This document shows, in pieces, positions 35,167 to 46,383 of a stretch of DNA of 64,000 bases (position 1 is its first letter; each line of letters starts with the position of its first letter). The notes under the pieces are model-generated. The model did not search any database. It saw only the letters and a program-made list of their open reading frames with translations, and was not told the DNA's origin. Where the stretch lies: the NCBI RefSeq assembly GCF_000382365.1, contig NZ_KB908235.1, forward strand, positions 1 to 64,000, given 5' to 3'. Both the position numbers and the translations under genes were made by a program. This DNA is from Pannonibacter phragmitetus DSM 14782 (GTDB lineage: Bacteria > Pseudomonadota > Alphaproteobacteria > Rhizobiales > Stappiaceae).

Positions 35167-36888
35167 ATGGGGTTCAATGTTCTGACGGACCGGTGTTTTC
35201 CCGTGGTCATGCGATCCGGGGAGCGGCGGTGGGTGGATTTTGCCGGGCTGGCTTGCGGCTTTTCCGCCTTTGATGCGCCGGAGGCCGGGGCGGACTATGC
35301 GGTCGCCTTTGATTGGCCGAGGCCGGATCTGGATATCGCCTGCCATGAGCTGAGCATCGGGGTGCTGCAGCTTTGCCTTGATGTGCAGAACGAGGATGAC
35401 TGGCAGGCGCTGTGGGACAGCGCGCTTAGCCGGGACGAGCTGGCGGAGCGGATCGCCCCTTTCACCCATGCCTTCGAGCTGCTGGGCGACGGGCCGCGCT
35501 TCCTGCAGGACCGGGAGGCCTTCGAGGCGGACCTGAAGCCTGCCGCCCTTTCGCCCATTGAGGGGCTTTTCATTGATACGCCGGGCCAGAATGGCCAGAA
35601 GAAGAATGCTGATGTGCTGACGCACCGGGGCCGCTATCCGGCGCTGGGCCTGCCTGCGGCAGCCATGACGCTCTATGCCTTGCAGGCCTTTGCTCCGGCC
35701 GGCGGGGCGGGCAATCGCACGTCGATGCGGGGCGGCGGGCCGCTGTCCGTTCTCGTGTTCCCCGTGGCGGATGAGGGGCAGGCGCCGGTTGCGCTCTGGC
35801 ACCGGCTGCTGGCCAATGTGACGGAACTTGGCACCGGTGACGCAACCGGCCGGCTTCACACCATCCTGCCCTGGCTTGCGCCAACACTCACCTCTGAAGG
35901 TGGCGTGGCGCTTCATCCCGATGAAGCTGGGGCAACACATCCCTTGCAGGCTTTCTTCGGCATGCCCCGCCGCCTGCGGCTGGTGGCGTCCGCGCAGCCG
36001 GGCGTCTGCGCCCTGACGGGGCGGGAGGGGCCGGTTGTGACACACTTTGCCCAGCGGCCCTACGGCATGAATTACGGCATCTGGCAGCATCCTCTGACTC
36101 CCTACCGCCAGATGAAAGAGGGCGAGCCGCCCTATTCGGTGAAGCCCAAGACCGCCCGTTTCGGCTACCGCGACTGGATGGCTGCGGCTGCGGGGGAAGG
36201 GGAGGGCAGTCTGTCCCGGCTGCCGCTCAATGTGCATGCCGCAAGGCTGAGCCGGGTAGAGCCACTGCTGGCGCTTGGCCGCGATCCGGTTTTGCGCGTT
36301 GGCGGCTGGGCGATGAACAATATGGAGGCCATGGCCTATCAGTTCGCCGAACAGCCCATGCATCTGGCTCGTGACCGGGCCACGGCGAAGGCTCTGGACG
36401 AGCTGGTCCTCAGCTTTTCCGAGTCTGGGGGTGCTGCGCTGTCTGCCCTGCGTGACGCCTTGCGCAAGGCGCTGTTTTCCGGCCAGACGCCGGATGCGGA
36501 AAAAGGCGCGCTGGGCAATGCGCAGGCCGCCTTCTTCGACACGACAGAACCGCAGTTTCACAGGCTGGCCGCCGCTTTTCTGAAGGAAGGTGCGGACGAA
36601 AGCCTTGAGGCACGGGCAGAGCGGCAGCGGCAGAACTGGCGGCGGCAGATCGAGGAAACCGTGCTGTCGCTCTTCAATCAGTTTGCCAGCGTTGAAGACG
36701 TGCCGCCCGAGCGGGCACAGCCGGTTGTCGAGGCCTATGCCGCCTTGCAGCGCAGCTGCCGGGGCTATGGGCCGGGCGGAAAGCGGTTCTTTGAAGCTCT
36801 GCGTCTGCCCCTGCCGGTCCCCGACAAGGAAAAGGACAAGGGCAAAGGCGCGCAAAAGGCAAAATCCCGCTCCGGGAGGGACGAATGA
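35167..36888 (+). CDS. cas8e: Cascade large subunit Cas8e (Cse1/CasA)
   Basis: Cas8e reads the PAM and recruits Cas3. The 573-residue product starts GFNVLTDRCFPVVMRSGERR and carries Cse1 features: ELSIGVLQLCLDVQNEDDW, FIDTPGQNGQKKNADVLTHR, LSVLVFPVADEG and NNMEAMAYQF. The C-terminal ~180 residues form the four-helix region and end in a Lys-rich tail (KEKDKGKGAQKAKSRSG). It is a little longer than E. coli CasA. The ATG at 35167 follows GGGGGAGTGGG. It heads a tightly overlapping seven-gene operon. Confidence 0.95.
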   Translation: MGFNVLTDRCFPVVMRSGERRWVDFAGLACGFSAFDAPEAGADYAVAFDWPRPDLDIACHELSIGVLQLCLDVQNEDDWQALWDSALSRDELAERIAPFTHAFELLGDGPRFLQDREAFEADLKPAALSPIEGLFIDTPGQNGQKKNADVLTHRGRYPALGLPAAAMTLYALQAFAPAGGAGNRTSMRGGGPLSVLVFPVADEGQAPVALWHRLLANVTELGTGDATGRLHTILPWLAPTLTSEGGVALHPDEAGATHPLQAFFGMPRRLRLVASAQPGVCALTGREGPVVTHFAQRPYGMNYGIWQHPLTPYRQMKEGEPPYSVKPKTARFGYRDWMAAAAGEGEGSLSRLPLNVHAARLSRVEPLLALGRDPVLRVGGWAMNNMEAMAYQFAEQPMHLARDRATAKALDELVLSFSESGGAALSALRDALRKALFSGQTPDAEKGALGNAQAAFFDTTEPQFHRLAAAFLKEGADESLEARAERQRQNWRRQIEETVLSLFNQFASVEDVPPERAQPVVEAYAALQRSCRGYGPGGKRFFEALRLPLPVPDKEKDKGKGAQKAKSRSGRDE

Positions 36889-37526
36889 CCATGAAACTCA
36901 ACAAATCAGCCGCTGAAGCCGCAAGGGACTGGTGGCAGCGGCTGCATCCCAATCCGGTGACCGGCCGAGGCGGCGACAGGGCAGGGCGGGCACGGCTGCG
37001 CCGGGCCTCCGGGCCGCTGGAAGCTCTGCTGGAGCCGCAGACGCAGGCTCTCATCGAGGCCGTGCGCCGGGCATCCGGCAAGGCCTGGTCCTTGCAGGCC
37101 CAGTTCGAGGAAGAGGAAACGCTGCTGTTGCGTTTCGGGGTGCTGGCCATTCTGCTGGCAGAGACGGACGTTCATTTTGAGGAAAGGCAGCGCGGTTTTG
37201 CCGGGCTTCTGGGCCTCACGCCGGATGGCCTGCGTGCCGGAACCGACGACCGCCGCCGCTGGTCCGTGTCCCGCTTCGGCGCGATGATGCGGGCGTGGAA
37301 AGAGCCGGATGACTTCTGCCGCCATGCCCGCCGGGCGTTGAACGTGGTGAGGCGCGAGCCCTTTGATGCGGCCGCCTTCATCCGCGATGTCATCGGCTTT
37401 GACGGCGCCGTGCAGCGCAAATGGACCTTCGATTATTACGGCCAGCCGCAGCTTGCTGCGGGCGATGGCAAGGCCGGGGAGCAGGAGAGCCCCGCCGCCG
37501 GACATGATACCCCTGAGGAGAATTGA
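36885..37526 (+). CDS. cse2: Cascade small subunit Cse2 (CasB, Cas11)
   Basis: This 213-residue helical protein is present twice per Cascade, where it stabilises the R-loop. Typical features are AARDWWQRLHPN near the N-terminus, DRAGRARLRRASGPLEAL, LAETDVHFEERQRGFAGLLG and DRRRWSVSRFGAMM. The ATG overlaps the cas8e stop; a second ATG at 36891 is possible. It is longer than E. coli CasB (160), mostly through a low-complexity C-terminus. Confidence 0.93.
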   Translation: MTMKLNKSAAEAARDWWQRLHPNPVTGRGGDRAGRARLRRASGPLEALLEPQTQALIEAVRRASGKAWSLQAQFEEEETLLLRFGVLAILLAETDVHFEERQRGFAGLLGLTPDGLRAGTDDRRRWSVSRFGAMMRAWKEPDDFCRHARRALNVVRREPFDAAAFIRDVIGFDGAVQRKWTFDYYGQPQLAAGDGKAGEQESPAAGHDTPEEN

Positions 37527-37527
37527 T

Positions 37528-38616
37528 ATGGCCCGCTTTCTGCAGCTTCACATTCTGACCCCCTATCCGGCCTCCAACCCCAACCGGGATGATCTGGGCC
37601 GTCCAAAGAGCATGATCCTGGGCGGTGTGCCGCGCATGCGCATGTCCAGCCAGGCCATCAAGCGCTCCATCCGCACCCATGAAGCCTTCACCCAGCCGCT
37701 GACCGGCAATCTGGGCGAGCGTACCCAGCGCATGGGGCAAGTGCTGAGGCAGGCGCTTCTGGACAAGGGCGCAGACGAGGACAAGGCAGTTGAGATCGCC
37801 CGCGAGGTTGCGGGCGTCTTCGGCAAGCTGAAGGGGGAGAAGGACGCTAACCCCACCTACACCGAGCAGCTGGCCTTCATTTCCCCGCAGGAGCGGCAGA
37901 TCGCAACGGACATTGCGCTGCGCAAGCTGGCCGGAGAAAAGCTGCCGAAGGAAAAGGAACTGGCGAAGACGGTTTTCCTCAAGGCCGACGGCGCCGTTGA
38001 TATTGCCATGTTCGGCCGCATGCTGGCCGACAATCCGGACTTCAACCGGGATGCTGCGGTTCAGGTGGCTCATGCCTTCACCACCTCCCGCGCCGAGGTG
38101 GAGGACGACTTCTACACCGCCGTCGATGACCTGAAGCGGCCAAGCGAAGATGCTGGCGCTGGTTTCGTCGGCGAGGCCGGCTTCGGTGCCGGTATTTTCT
38201 ACCTCTACATCTGCGCCGATCTGGAGCTTCTGGCGGAAAATCTTGGCGGTGACCGGGAGCTGGCGGCCCGTGCGGTCGAGGCGCTGGTGCGCACTGTTTC
38301 CGTGGCCTCGCCCTCCGGCAAGAAGAACAGCTTTGCCAACCATGTGAAGGCCGAATTCATTCTGGCCGAGCTGGGCGATGCCCAGCCGCGCACGCTGGCA
38401 GGGGCCTTCACCCGTCCCGTCGAAGGCCGCGATCATACGGCTGCATCCGTTGAAGCACTGCTGGCCAAGCGCGGCGCATTTGCCAAGGCTTATGGCCGGG
38501 ACTGGACGTCCGAGTGCTGCCTTCAGGTGGGCGATGCAAACAGCGCCACGCTGGACGAACTGGCGGCCTTTGCTGCTGGCGGAGTGACTGAAGATGCAGA
38601 GGCCGGGGCAGCATGA
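37528..38616 (+). CDS. cas7e: Cascade backbone subunit Cas7e (Cse4/CasC)
   Basis: Cas7e forms the six-subunit filament along the crRNA. The 362-residue product starts ARFLQLHILTPYPASNPNRD and has GVPRMRMSSQAIKRSIRTHE, both typical of I-E Cas7, and a later KKNSFANHVKAEF. The ATG at 37528 with CCTGAGGAGAATTG before it is clear; the open frame upstream to 37363 is inside cse2. The length matches the family (~363). Confidence 0.95.
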   Translation: MARFLQLHILTPYPASNPNRDDLGRPKSMILGGVPRMRMSSQAIKRSIRTHEAFTQPLTGNLGERTQRMGQVLRQALLDKGADEDKAVEIAREVAGVFGKLKGEKDANPTYTEQLAFISPQERQIATDIALRKLAGEKLPKEKELAKTVFLKADGAVDIAMFGRMLADNPDFNRDAAVQVAHAFTTSRAEVEDDFYTAVDDLKRPSEDAGAGFVGEAGFGAGIFYLYICADLELLAENLGGDRELAARAVEALVRTVSVASPSGKKNSFANHVKAEFILAELGDAQPRTLAGAFTRPVEGRDHTAASVEALLAKRGAFAKAYGRDWTSECCLQVGDANSATLDELAAFAAGGVTEDAEAGAA

Positions 38617-39371
38617 CGCAGAGCTGGCTCGTCATCACGCTGGAAGCGCCCCTGGCCAGTTTTGGTGAGGCGGCGGGCAACGCGCAGCGCGGCACGGCGG
38701 AGCGGCCCTCCCGCTCGGCGCTGCTGGGCCTGGCTGGCGCCGCGCTTGGCCTGCGCCGGGAGGATGCCGCCGGGCAGGCGCGCCTGTTTGCGGGGCTGCG
38801 CACGGCCAGCCTCAGCCAGCGCAGCGGCAAGCTGCTGACCGACTTCCATACCTTCCAGTCCCTGCCATCTTCGGCTGGGGCCCCGCGCAGCCGTGCGGCA
38901 GCCCTTGCCCTGCGTGAGGAGCTTTCAACCTCCATCACCCGGCGCGAATACCGCATGGATGTGCGCTATCTCGCGGGCTTTACCGCTGCGGATGGCGTTG
39001 CGGAAGGGCAGGACATTGATCTGGCGGCGCTGGCGGAGGCCTTCCGCCGCCCGCGCTTTGCGCTCTGGCTGGGACGCAAGTCCTGCCCGCTGTCGCGTCC
39101 GCTCAACCCGCTAGTGGTTCCGTCACCGGATGCGGCAGGCGCCTTTCTTGCCTATCTCGAAGCGGATCCAGCGCTCCTGGCCACTGTGCCGCGTGAGGCC
39201 GAGCTTGCTGTGGAGACCCTGGGGGATCTTCCGTCTGGTGCCCGTATTTCCCGCCAGCATACCCGGCGCGATGATCCGCAAAGCCGCAGCAGCTGGCAGT
39301 TTGCCAGCCGCAGCGAATATGTGACGGGCCTCAGCCTGCCTGCAAGGCCGGAACGGGAGGCTGCACGATGA
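38613..39371 (+). CDS. cas5e: Cascade subunit Cas5e (CasD)
   Basis: Cas5e caps the 5' handle of the crRNA. The 252-residue RAMP protein begins SWLVITLEAPLASFGEAA and has RPSRSALLGLAGAALGL, DFHTFQSLP and SITRREYRMDVRYLAGF, the CasD pattern. The ATG overlaps the cas7 stop (ATGA). The length is slightly above E. coli CasD (224). Confidence 0.94.
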   Translation: MTQSWLVITLEAPLASFGEAAGNAQRGTAERPSRSALLGLAGAALGLRREDAAGQARLFAGLRTASLSQRSGKLLTDFHTFQSLPSSAGAPRSRAAALALREELSTSITRREYRMDVRYLAGFTAADGVAEGQDIDLAALAEAFRRPRFALWLGRKSCPLSRPLNPLVVPSPDAAGAFLAYLEADPALLATVPREAELAVETLGDLPSGARISRQHTRRDDPQSRSSWQFASRSEYVTGLSLPARPEREAAR

Positions 39372-40135
39372 GCGGGCTTTATCTTTCGCGGCTGGATCTG
39401 CGCCGTTCTTCGCGCAATGTGGCCCCGCTTATCGGCCTGCTCAACCCCGCTGACAGCGCCGCGCAGATGAACACGGGCCACCGTCTGCTGTGGACGGCCA
39501 TGCCTGCGCATCTGCAGGGCCGGGCAGCTGAGGGCGGGGCAGTTGAGGGTAGTGCCGGGGAGAGTTGGGCCGGGGAGGGCGCGCCTTTCCTGTGGCGGCG
39601 CGACCCGCAGGAGGACCGTTACTACGTGCTGGGACCGGAACTGGGACAGGAGGAATCGCCCTTCTTCGAGATTTCCTCCCGCCCCTTTGAGCCGCAGCTG
39701 GAACCCGGCGACTTGCTGGCCTTCGAGCTGAGCGTCAACGCCACCGTTGACCGCAAGATTGGCACGGATGCCAACGGCAGGCCGCTGCGCAAACGCAGTG
39801 ATGTGGTGATGGACCTGATCCACCGCCGCGAGGCGGAAGCGGGTGTTGCCCTGCAACGTGGCACCTTGCGCGAGGCGGCGGCCCGTGATGCGGCGGTGGC
39901 CTGGCTGAAAGGGCAGGGGGAACGCTCCGGCTTTGCTCTCAAGGGCCTGCGGATGGAGGCATACCGTGTTGAGCAGGTGCCGCGCAGCAAGGGCAAGCCC
40001 GCCCGCTTCGGCGTGCTGGATCTTGCCGGTCTCATTGAGGTGCAGGACCCGGCGGCCTTTCTGGCGCGCCTCAGCCGTGGCTTCGGCCGGGCCAAGGCCT
40101 TCGGCTGCGGCCTGATGATGATCCGGAGGGCCTGA
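39368..40135 (+). CDS. cas6e: CRISPR RNA endonuclease Cas6e (Cse3/CasE)
   Basis: Cas6e cuts the repeat at the base of its hairpin and stays on the 3' end. The 255-residue product starts SGLYLSRLDLRRSSRNV, has the catalytic histidine region MNTGHRLLWTAM (about H38) and ends with the Gly-rich loop GFGRAKAFGCGLMMIRRA. It should process both arrays and the mini-CRISPR, whose first repeat keeps the cleavage hairpin. The start overlaps cas5. Confidence 0.95.
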   Translation: MSGLYLSRLDLRRSSRNVAPLIGLLNPADSAAQMNTGHRLLWTAMPAHLQGRAAEGGAVEGSAGESWAGEGAPFLWRRDPQEDRYYVLGPELGQEESPFFEISSRPFEPQLEPGDLLAFELSVNATVDRKIGTDANGRPLRKRSDVVMDLIHRREAEAGVALQRGTLREAAARDAAVAWLKGQGERSGFALKGLRMEAYRVEQVPRSKGKPARFGVLDLAGLIEVQDPAAFLARLSRGFGRAKAFGCGLMMIRRA

Positions 40136-40138
40136 ACC

Positions 40139-41418
<1,280 letters not shown>

Positions 41419-41480
41419 AACAGGCCGGCCGGACCCGTTATTTTGCCCGTCTCCGGAAGCCCGCAAAACCGCCCAAAAAA

Positions 41481-41536
41481 CCGGTAGCTTCCCGCTCTTT
41501 GAAATTCTACAATGAGATCAATGCTCTCCAGCAAGA
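41481..41536 (+). promoter_or_regulatory. Leader end of CRISPR array 2
   Basis: These 56 bases before the first repeat match the array 1 leader end except for a handful of positions, mainly AATG against TGTC in the middle. The shared part implies that both arrays can be served by the single Cas1-Cas2 set. Confidence 0.8.
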
Positions 41537-43517
41537 GTGTTCCCCGCACACGCGGGGATGAACCGGCTGGCGCGAAGGCGCTGGCGGATGCCGGTCTGTG
41601 TTCCCCGCACACGCGGGGATGAACCGCCAGCGGCAAAGACGCGGACGCGCAGAGCCAGGTGTTCCCCGCACACGCGGGGATGAACCGGTCACAGCCTTCC
41701 ACAGGCAGGACCCACGCGGGTGTTCCCCGCACACGCGGGGATGAACCGGATCAGGCCACGGCGGCGCGCGGCATGCGGATGTGTTCCCCGCACACGCGGG
41801 GATGAACCGGCTGGCGCGCAGGTTGGCTTGACCCTGCGGGCGTGTTCCCCGCACACGCGGGGATGAACCGACGTTGCCCCCACAATTAGCAGCCGTCCTT
41901 CAGTGTTCCCCGCACACGCGGGGATGAACCGTTCAGCGGCGGCGGGGGTGAGATGACTGCGTTGTGTTCCCCGCACACGCGGGGATGAACCGAAACTGCA
42001 CAATGCTGCTGGCGCCGGTTCCGGGTGTTCCCCGCACACGCGGGGATGAACCCGTTGATGTCAGGTGCTGCACTTGAGCAGTTTGGTGTTCCCCGCACAC
42101 GCGGGGATGAACCGGGGCGGCCCAACAAAGGAATGAAGCCGGGCGGGTGTTCCCCGCACACGCGGGGATGAACCGCGGCGGCAGCGGCGCGGAGGTTGAG
42201 TTCGGCGGTGTTCCCCGCACACGCGGGGATGAACCGGCGCCCGGCCACTTTTCCCTTTCAGTTTTTCCGTGTTCCCCGCACACGCGGGGATGAACCGCCG
42301 GGCGGTTTCCGGCGCTTGTTGCAAATGCAGTGTTCCCCGCACACGCGGGGATGAACCGAATGGTCTTTTCGTCGATGCCGGTGCGAGCCGGTGTTCCCCG
42401 CACACGCGGGGATGAACCGTTTAGACCCCCTCTCCCTGCCCTAGAATGGGCGTGTTCCCCGCACACGCGGGGATGAACCGGGCTGTTTTTCGCGGCCCGT
42501 CCGGCATGGCCTGTGTTCCCCGCACACGCGGGGATGAACCGCAGGACGATGGCCCGCTCAACCCCGACCAGACGTGTTCCCCGCACACGCGGGGATGAAC
42601 CGGCACGCTGGACAGTATGCGTAATGCGCAGCAGGTGTTCCCCGCACACGCGGGGATGAACCGTCATCTGCTGCTGATTTGCGCCAGCCTTCTTCGTGTT
42701 CCCCGCACACGCGGGGATGAACCGTAGGCGAACACCTCTTTGTGCCAGTTATCGACGTGTTCCCCGCACACGCGGGGATGAACCGCTGGACGAGATTGTC
42801 ACGGAAACCCAGCTGCAGTGTTCCCCGCACACGCGGGGATGAACCGTTCACCCATTACCGCTGGTTCAACAAGGATGCGTGTTCCCCGCACACGCGGGGA
42901 TGAACCGGTCCATGTCACCAGTAGGTCGCCGCTGACCTCGTGTTCCCCGCACACGCGGGGATGAACCGGCTAAACAACATGAGCGGGCACGCAGACAGAC
43001 GTGTTCCCCGCACACGCGGGGATGAACCGGCCGATCAATGCGAGCTGGTGAACATTGGTGAGTGTTCCCCGCACACGCGGGGATGAACCGGCATCGAAAA
43101 CACGGTGGCTCTGGCCAGCATGGTGTTCCCCGCACACGCGGGGATGAACCGCCACGGGCCTGCTTCAGGTCGTTCCAATCGGTGTGTTCCCCGCACACGC
43201 GGGGATGAACCGTTCAGCGTGGGTCCTGCAGGTCACCTCGTCGAGTGTTCCCCGCACACGCGGGGATGAACCGTTCCCTCAGCCGAACTACGTCACGCTC
43301 AAGATGTGTTCCCCGCACACGCGGGGATGAACCGCGTTCGTTGCAGACTGTACTCGGACGACCTGTGTGTTCCCCGCACACGCGGGGATGAACCGATTTC
43401 GTTCTCTCTGAAGCATCGCAGCGATGCGTGTTCCCCGCACACGCGGGGATGAACCGCGTGTTGAGGTTTCTGGCGTGACGATGGAACGGTGTTCCCCGCA
43501 CACGCGGGGATGAAGCT
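41537..43517 (+). CRISPR. CRISPR array 2, type I-E, 33 repeats and 32 spacers
   Basis: The same 29-bp repeat as array 1 recurs with an unbroken 61-bp period from 41537 to 43489, so all 32 spacers are 32 bp. The repeat at 42025 ends in C instead of G. The last repeat, at 43489, is intact only to about 43514 and then diverges. Spacer 5 (41810-41841) is identical to array 1 spacer 16, and spacer 6 (41871-41902) shares its first 25 bases with array 1 spacer 14. The other spacers look unrelated. Confidence 0.98.
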
Positions 43518-43643
43518 CTCGCGGGAGAGCGTGTCCGGTGAGTTGAACAGACTGTTGTTTGAGCTTGAGCAACCACAAGAACCGCATGGTTTGGTTGTCG
43601 CTTGACAACCGGGTCATGATGTCCATTTATGGGAGGAGAGATA

Positions 43644-43889
43644 TTGCGCAGAGTGCCTCCGGACAGGGAAATCGAAGCGGCGTTAAGGCATGCTGAAGAG
43701 AAGGGCTGGCGGATCAGGCTGGGTGGCAGCCATGCATGGGGCAAGATGTATTGCCCTTACAATGATGATAGCTGCCGCTGTGGCGAGTTTTGTATGACGA
43801 GCATATGGAGCACGCCAAAAAATGCCGGATCACATGCAAAGGCACTGCGGCGCGTGGTGGATAAATGCTCCATGAAGACTGGAGGGTAA
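43644..43889 (+). CDS. HicA-like small protein with a cysteine cluster, putative toxin
   Basis: This ~81-residue protein has a HicA-like GGSHAWGKMYCPYN segment, where the histidine would be catalytic in HicA RNases. CRCGEFC then gives four cysteines that could bind zinc. The C-terminus is HAKALRRVVDKC. GGAGGAGAG at 43632-43640 points to the TTG at 43644; an ATG at 43629 is the alternative. It is followed 26 bp later by a helix-turn-helix protein, the arrangement of a toxin-antitoxin pair. The toxin role is inferred. Confidence 0.6.
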   Translation: MRRVPPDREIEAALRHAEEKGWRIRLGGSHAWGKMYCPYNDDSCRCGEFCMTSIWSTPKNAGSHAKALRRVVDKCSMKTGG

Positions 43890-43915
43890 ACGGCTCAAGG
43901 CAGAGGGGAGTGACC

Positions 43916-44443
43916 ATGATGAAGGAATACAGCTTTACATTGAAATACCGCCTGCCTGCAGAGGATGCCGGTCATGACGCTATCGTGGAACGGCTTGGAG
44001 AGGCCGGCTGCACGGATGCTCTGGCTGGAACCGGGGTGGCCGGGCGGCTGGCTCTGCAATTCGACAGGGAAGCCGGAACGGCACATGATGCCCTGCTGTC
44101 AGCGCTTCAGGATGTGAAGGCCGCAGTGCCCGCAGCCGAGTTCGTCGAGGCAGGGCCGGATCTTGTCAGTGCCAGCGACATTGCTGATCTTGTTGGCAAA
44201 AGCCGCCAGAATATCCGCAAGTTCATGATCTTGAACGGGGACTTTCCGCGCCCTGTTCATGAAGGGCCCTCGGTCACCCTGTGGCATCTTTCGGATGTGC
44301 TGGAATGGCTGGAAGCCCGCAAGGAATACAAGCTTGATGTGGGCCTGCATGATGTTGCAAGGGCTGCGCGGGAGGTGAATGTTACGAAAGCAGTTCTTTG
44401 GCTCCCGGCGCTCAAGCCGGATTTGGAGGCGCTTGTAGCTTGA
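43916..44443 (+). CDS. Helix-turn-helix protein, putative antitoxin of the HicA-like gene
   Basis: The product has 175 residues. The N-terminal ~85 (KEYSFTLKYRLPAEDAGHDA, TGVAGRLALQFDREA) look like an alpha/beta ferredoxin-like domain. The middle (SASDIADLVGKSRQNIRKFM, then LWHLSDVLEWLEARKEY) is an excisionase/MerR-like DNA-binding region. AGAGGGGAG lies 5 bases before the ATG at 43916. Pairing with the preceding small protein suggests an antitoxin that also represses the pair. Confidence 0.6.
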   Translation: MMKEYSFTLKYRLPAEDAGHDAIVERLGEAGCTDALAGTGVAGRLALQFDREAGTAHDALLSALQDVKAAVPAAEFVEAGPDLVSASDIADLVGKSRQNIRKFMILNGDFPRPVHEGPSVTLWHLSDVLEWLEARKEYKLDVGLHDVARAAREVNVTKAVLWLPALKPDLEALVA

Positions 44444-44923
44444 GGCTGGTCTTTATGGCCGCGCCAGCGCGTGTTTCCAGCTTGAATGTGATTCAGGGCA
44501 GCTGTAATCTTTAAAACAGGAATGGCCAGCTCAGCTCCACGGGCGGGTGCATTTATCATGCGTCTGCTCACTCCTGCTGGAATTAGCCCAGGTGGACGTG
44601 AGCCAGAGGGCCATTCCGTTCTTCTCTCCCAAAACTTGCATTGCCCGAGGTTCGCCGCTGTGGCGTTCTGGTCTGTTCCTGTGACCGGGGCTGAGCGGTT
44701 GTTTCCGGCAAGTGCCGGGAGCCTTGCTGCGGGCTGAAGCTGGAAGATAGGTTCTCCGGCCGCACATCTGCCTGTTCCAGTGCCAAACTGCGCTCCTCAA
44801 CAGGGGATGGGGTCCAATCCGGGCTCGACAGGGCGGGTGCGGCGCGGCAATGTCTGGCGCATGTGCCGGCGGGGTGATGCCTGATGCGGCGGTGGTGACG
44901 TTGTTCCGGCGGAAAGTCCTGAC
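44444..44923. other. Intergenic region between the HTH gene and trkH
   Basis: About 480 bases. Open frames on either strand lack codon structure, ribosome sites or family motifs, and I call no gene. GTTTCCGGCAAGTGCCGGGA near 44700 can form a small hairpin. The region probably holds the trkH promoter. Confidence 0.4.
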
Positions 44924-46372
44924 TTGATTGCTCTGCGCCCAATCCTGAGTGTTCTCGGCTTTCTCTACGCCGCTCTTGCGACGGCCATGCTGGTGCCGGC
45001 CATGGTGGATGTGGCCAGCAAGAATGCCGACTGGCAGGCCTTCGTCTTTTCGGCCTTTCTGACCTGCCTTGCGGGCACCTTGCTGGCCCTTGCCATGCGC
45101 GGCACGCTGAGCCGCGGGCTGAACATGCGCCAGACCTTCGTGCTGACGGTGATGGCCTGGGTGACGCTGCCCGCCTTCGGTTCGCTGCCGTTCCTGTGGC
45201 TCGGCATCGGCTATGCGGATGCCATGTTCGAGGCTGTCTCCGGCTTCACCACCACGGGAGCCACCGTTCTGGAGGGACTGGATTCCCTGCCGCCGGGGCT
45301 GCTCGTCTGGCGCTCAATGCTGCAGTGGATGGGCGGCGCCGGAATTGCCATCATGGCCGTGGTGCTGCTGCCTTTCCTGAGGGTCGGCGGCATGCAGCTG
45401 TTCCAGACGGAAGTGGCCGACCGCACCGAAAAGATCGTGGCCCGCTCCGTGCAGCACATCCGGCTGATCGCGGGCTGCTATCTGCTGCTCACCTTTGCCT
45501 GCGCGCTTGCCTATGCGGCCGCAGGCATGGAGACCTTCGATGCGGTGAACCATGCCATGACCACGGTGGCGACAGGGGGCTTTTCAACGCGAGATGCCTC
45601 CTTTGCCGCCTTTGCGGACATGCCGGCGGTGGTCTGGACCTCGATTGTCTTCATGATCCTTGGGGCGCTGCCTTTCGTGCTGATCGTCCAGGCCCTGCGC
45701 GGGCGGCCGCTGCAGCTCTGGAGCGATCCGCAGGTGCGTGCCTTCCTGCTGTTCATGGCCGTGGTGACGCTGGGCCTGACCGTGCATCTGGGCGGCACGC
45801 AGGATCTGGTTTTTCACGAAGCTTTCAGAAAAGCGGCCTTCACGGTGGTGTCGATCACCTCCACCACCGGCTTTGTGCTGACCGATTATCAGGCCTGGGG
45901 CAGTGCGGTGGCCGGTCTCGTGCTGATGCTGTGCTTTGTCGGCGGCTGTACGGGCTCGACCTGCGGCAGCATCAAGATCTTCCGCTATCAGGTGTTTTTC
46001 GGCACGGTGCGCTCGCATTTGCGCAAGATGGTACGGCCCAACCGGGTGACGCCGGAATATTTCGGCCGCACCCGGCTGACGCCTGAGCTTTCCTTCTCGG
46101 TGCTGTCCTTTCTCATCGTCTATATCGGCGCAGTCGGCGCGGTCACCCTGGCGCTGTCCGTGTTTGATCTGGGGGCCATGACGTCGTTTTCGGCGGCGGC
46201 CAGTGCGATCGGCAACATTGGTCCGGGGCTCGGTCAGGTTGCCGGGCCGGCCGGCAGCTATGCGGCGGTGCCGGACGGAGCCAAGTGGGTGCTGAGCGTT
46301 GCCATGCTGCTGGGGCGTCTGGAGCTTCTCACGGTACTGGTGCTGCTCGACCGCGATTTCTGGGCAAACTGA
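44924..46372 (+). CDS. trkH: TrkH-family potassium uptake protein
   Basis: This 482-residue membrane protein has the four-fold pore design of Trk/Ktr channels: [39 protein letters not shown] and [12 protein letters not shown] carry the selectivity-filter glycines. [20 protein letters not shown] is a TrkH signature. It takes up K+ with a TrkA-type NAD-binding partner not present here. The start is probably the TTG at 44924 with GGAAAG upstream. Confidence 0.92.
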   Translation: MIALRPILSVLGFLYAALATAMLVPAMVDVASKNADWQAFVFSAFLTCLAGTLLALAMRGTLSRGLNMRQTFVLTVMAWVTLPAFGSLPFLWLGIGYADAMFEAVSGFTTTGATVLEGLDSLPPGLLVWRSMLQWMGGAGIAIMAVVLLPFLRVGGMQLFQTEVADRTEKIVARSVQHIRLIAGCYLLLTFACALAYAAAGMETFDAVNHAMTTVATGGFSTRDASFAAFADMPAVVWTSIVFMILGALPFVLIVQALRGRPLQLWSDPQVRAFLLFMAVVTLGLTVHLGGTQDLVFHEAFRKAAFTVVSITSTTGFVLTDYQAWGSAVAGLVLMLCFVGGCTGSTCGSIKIFRYQVFFGTVRSHLRKMVRPNRVTPEYFGRTRLTPELSFSVLSFLIVYIGAVGAVTLALSVFDLGAMTSFSAAASAIGNIGPGLGQVAGPAGSYAAVPDGAKWVLSVAMLLGRLELLTVLVLLDRDFWAN

Positions 46373-46383
46373 AAGGCTGGACG

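Noticed and set aside
44522-44942. Open frames on both strands in the gap before trkH
   Set aside because: Short, compositionally biased and without ribosome sites or motifs.
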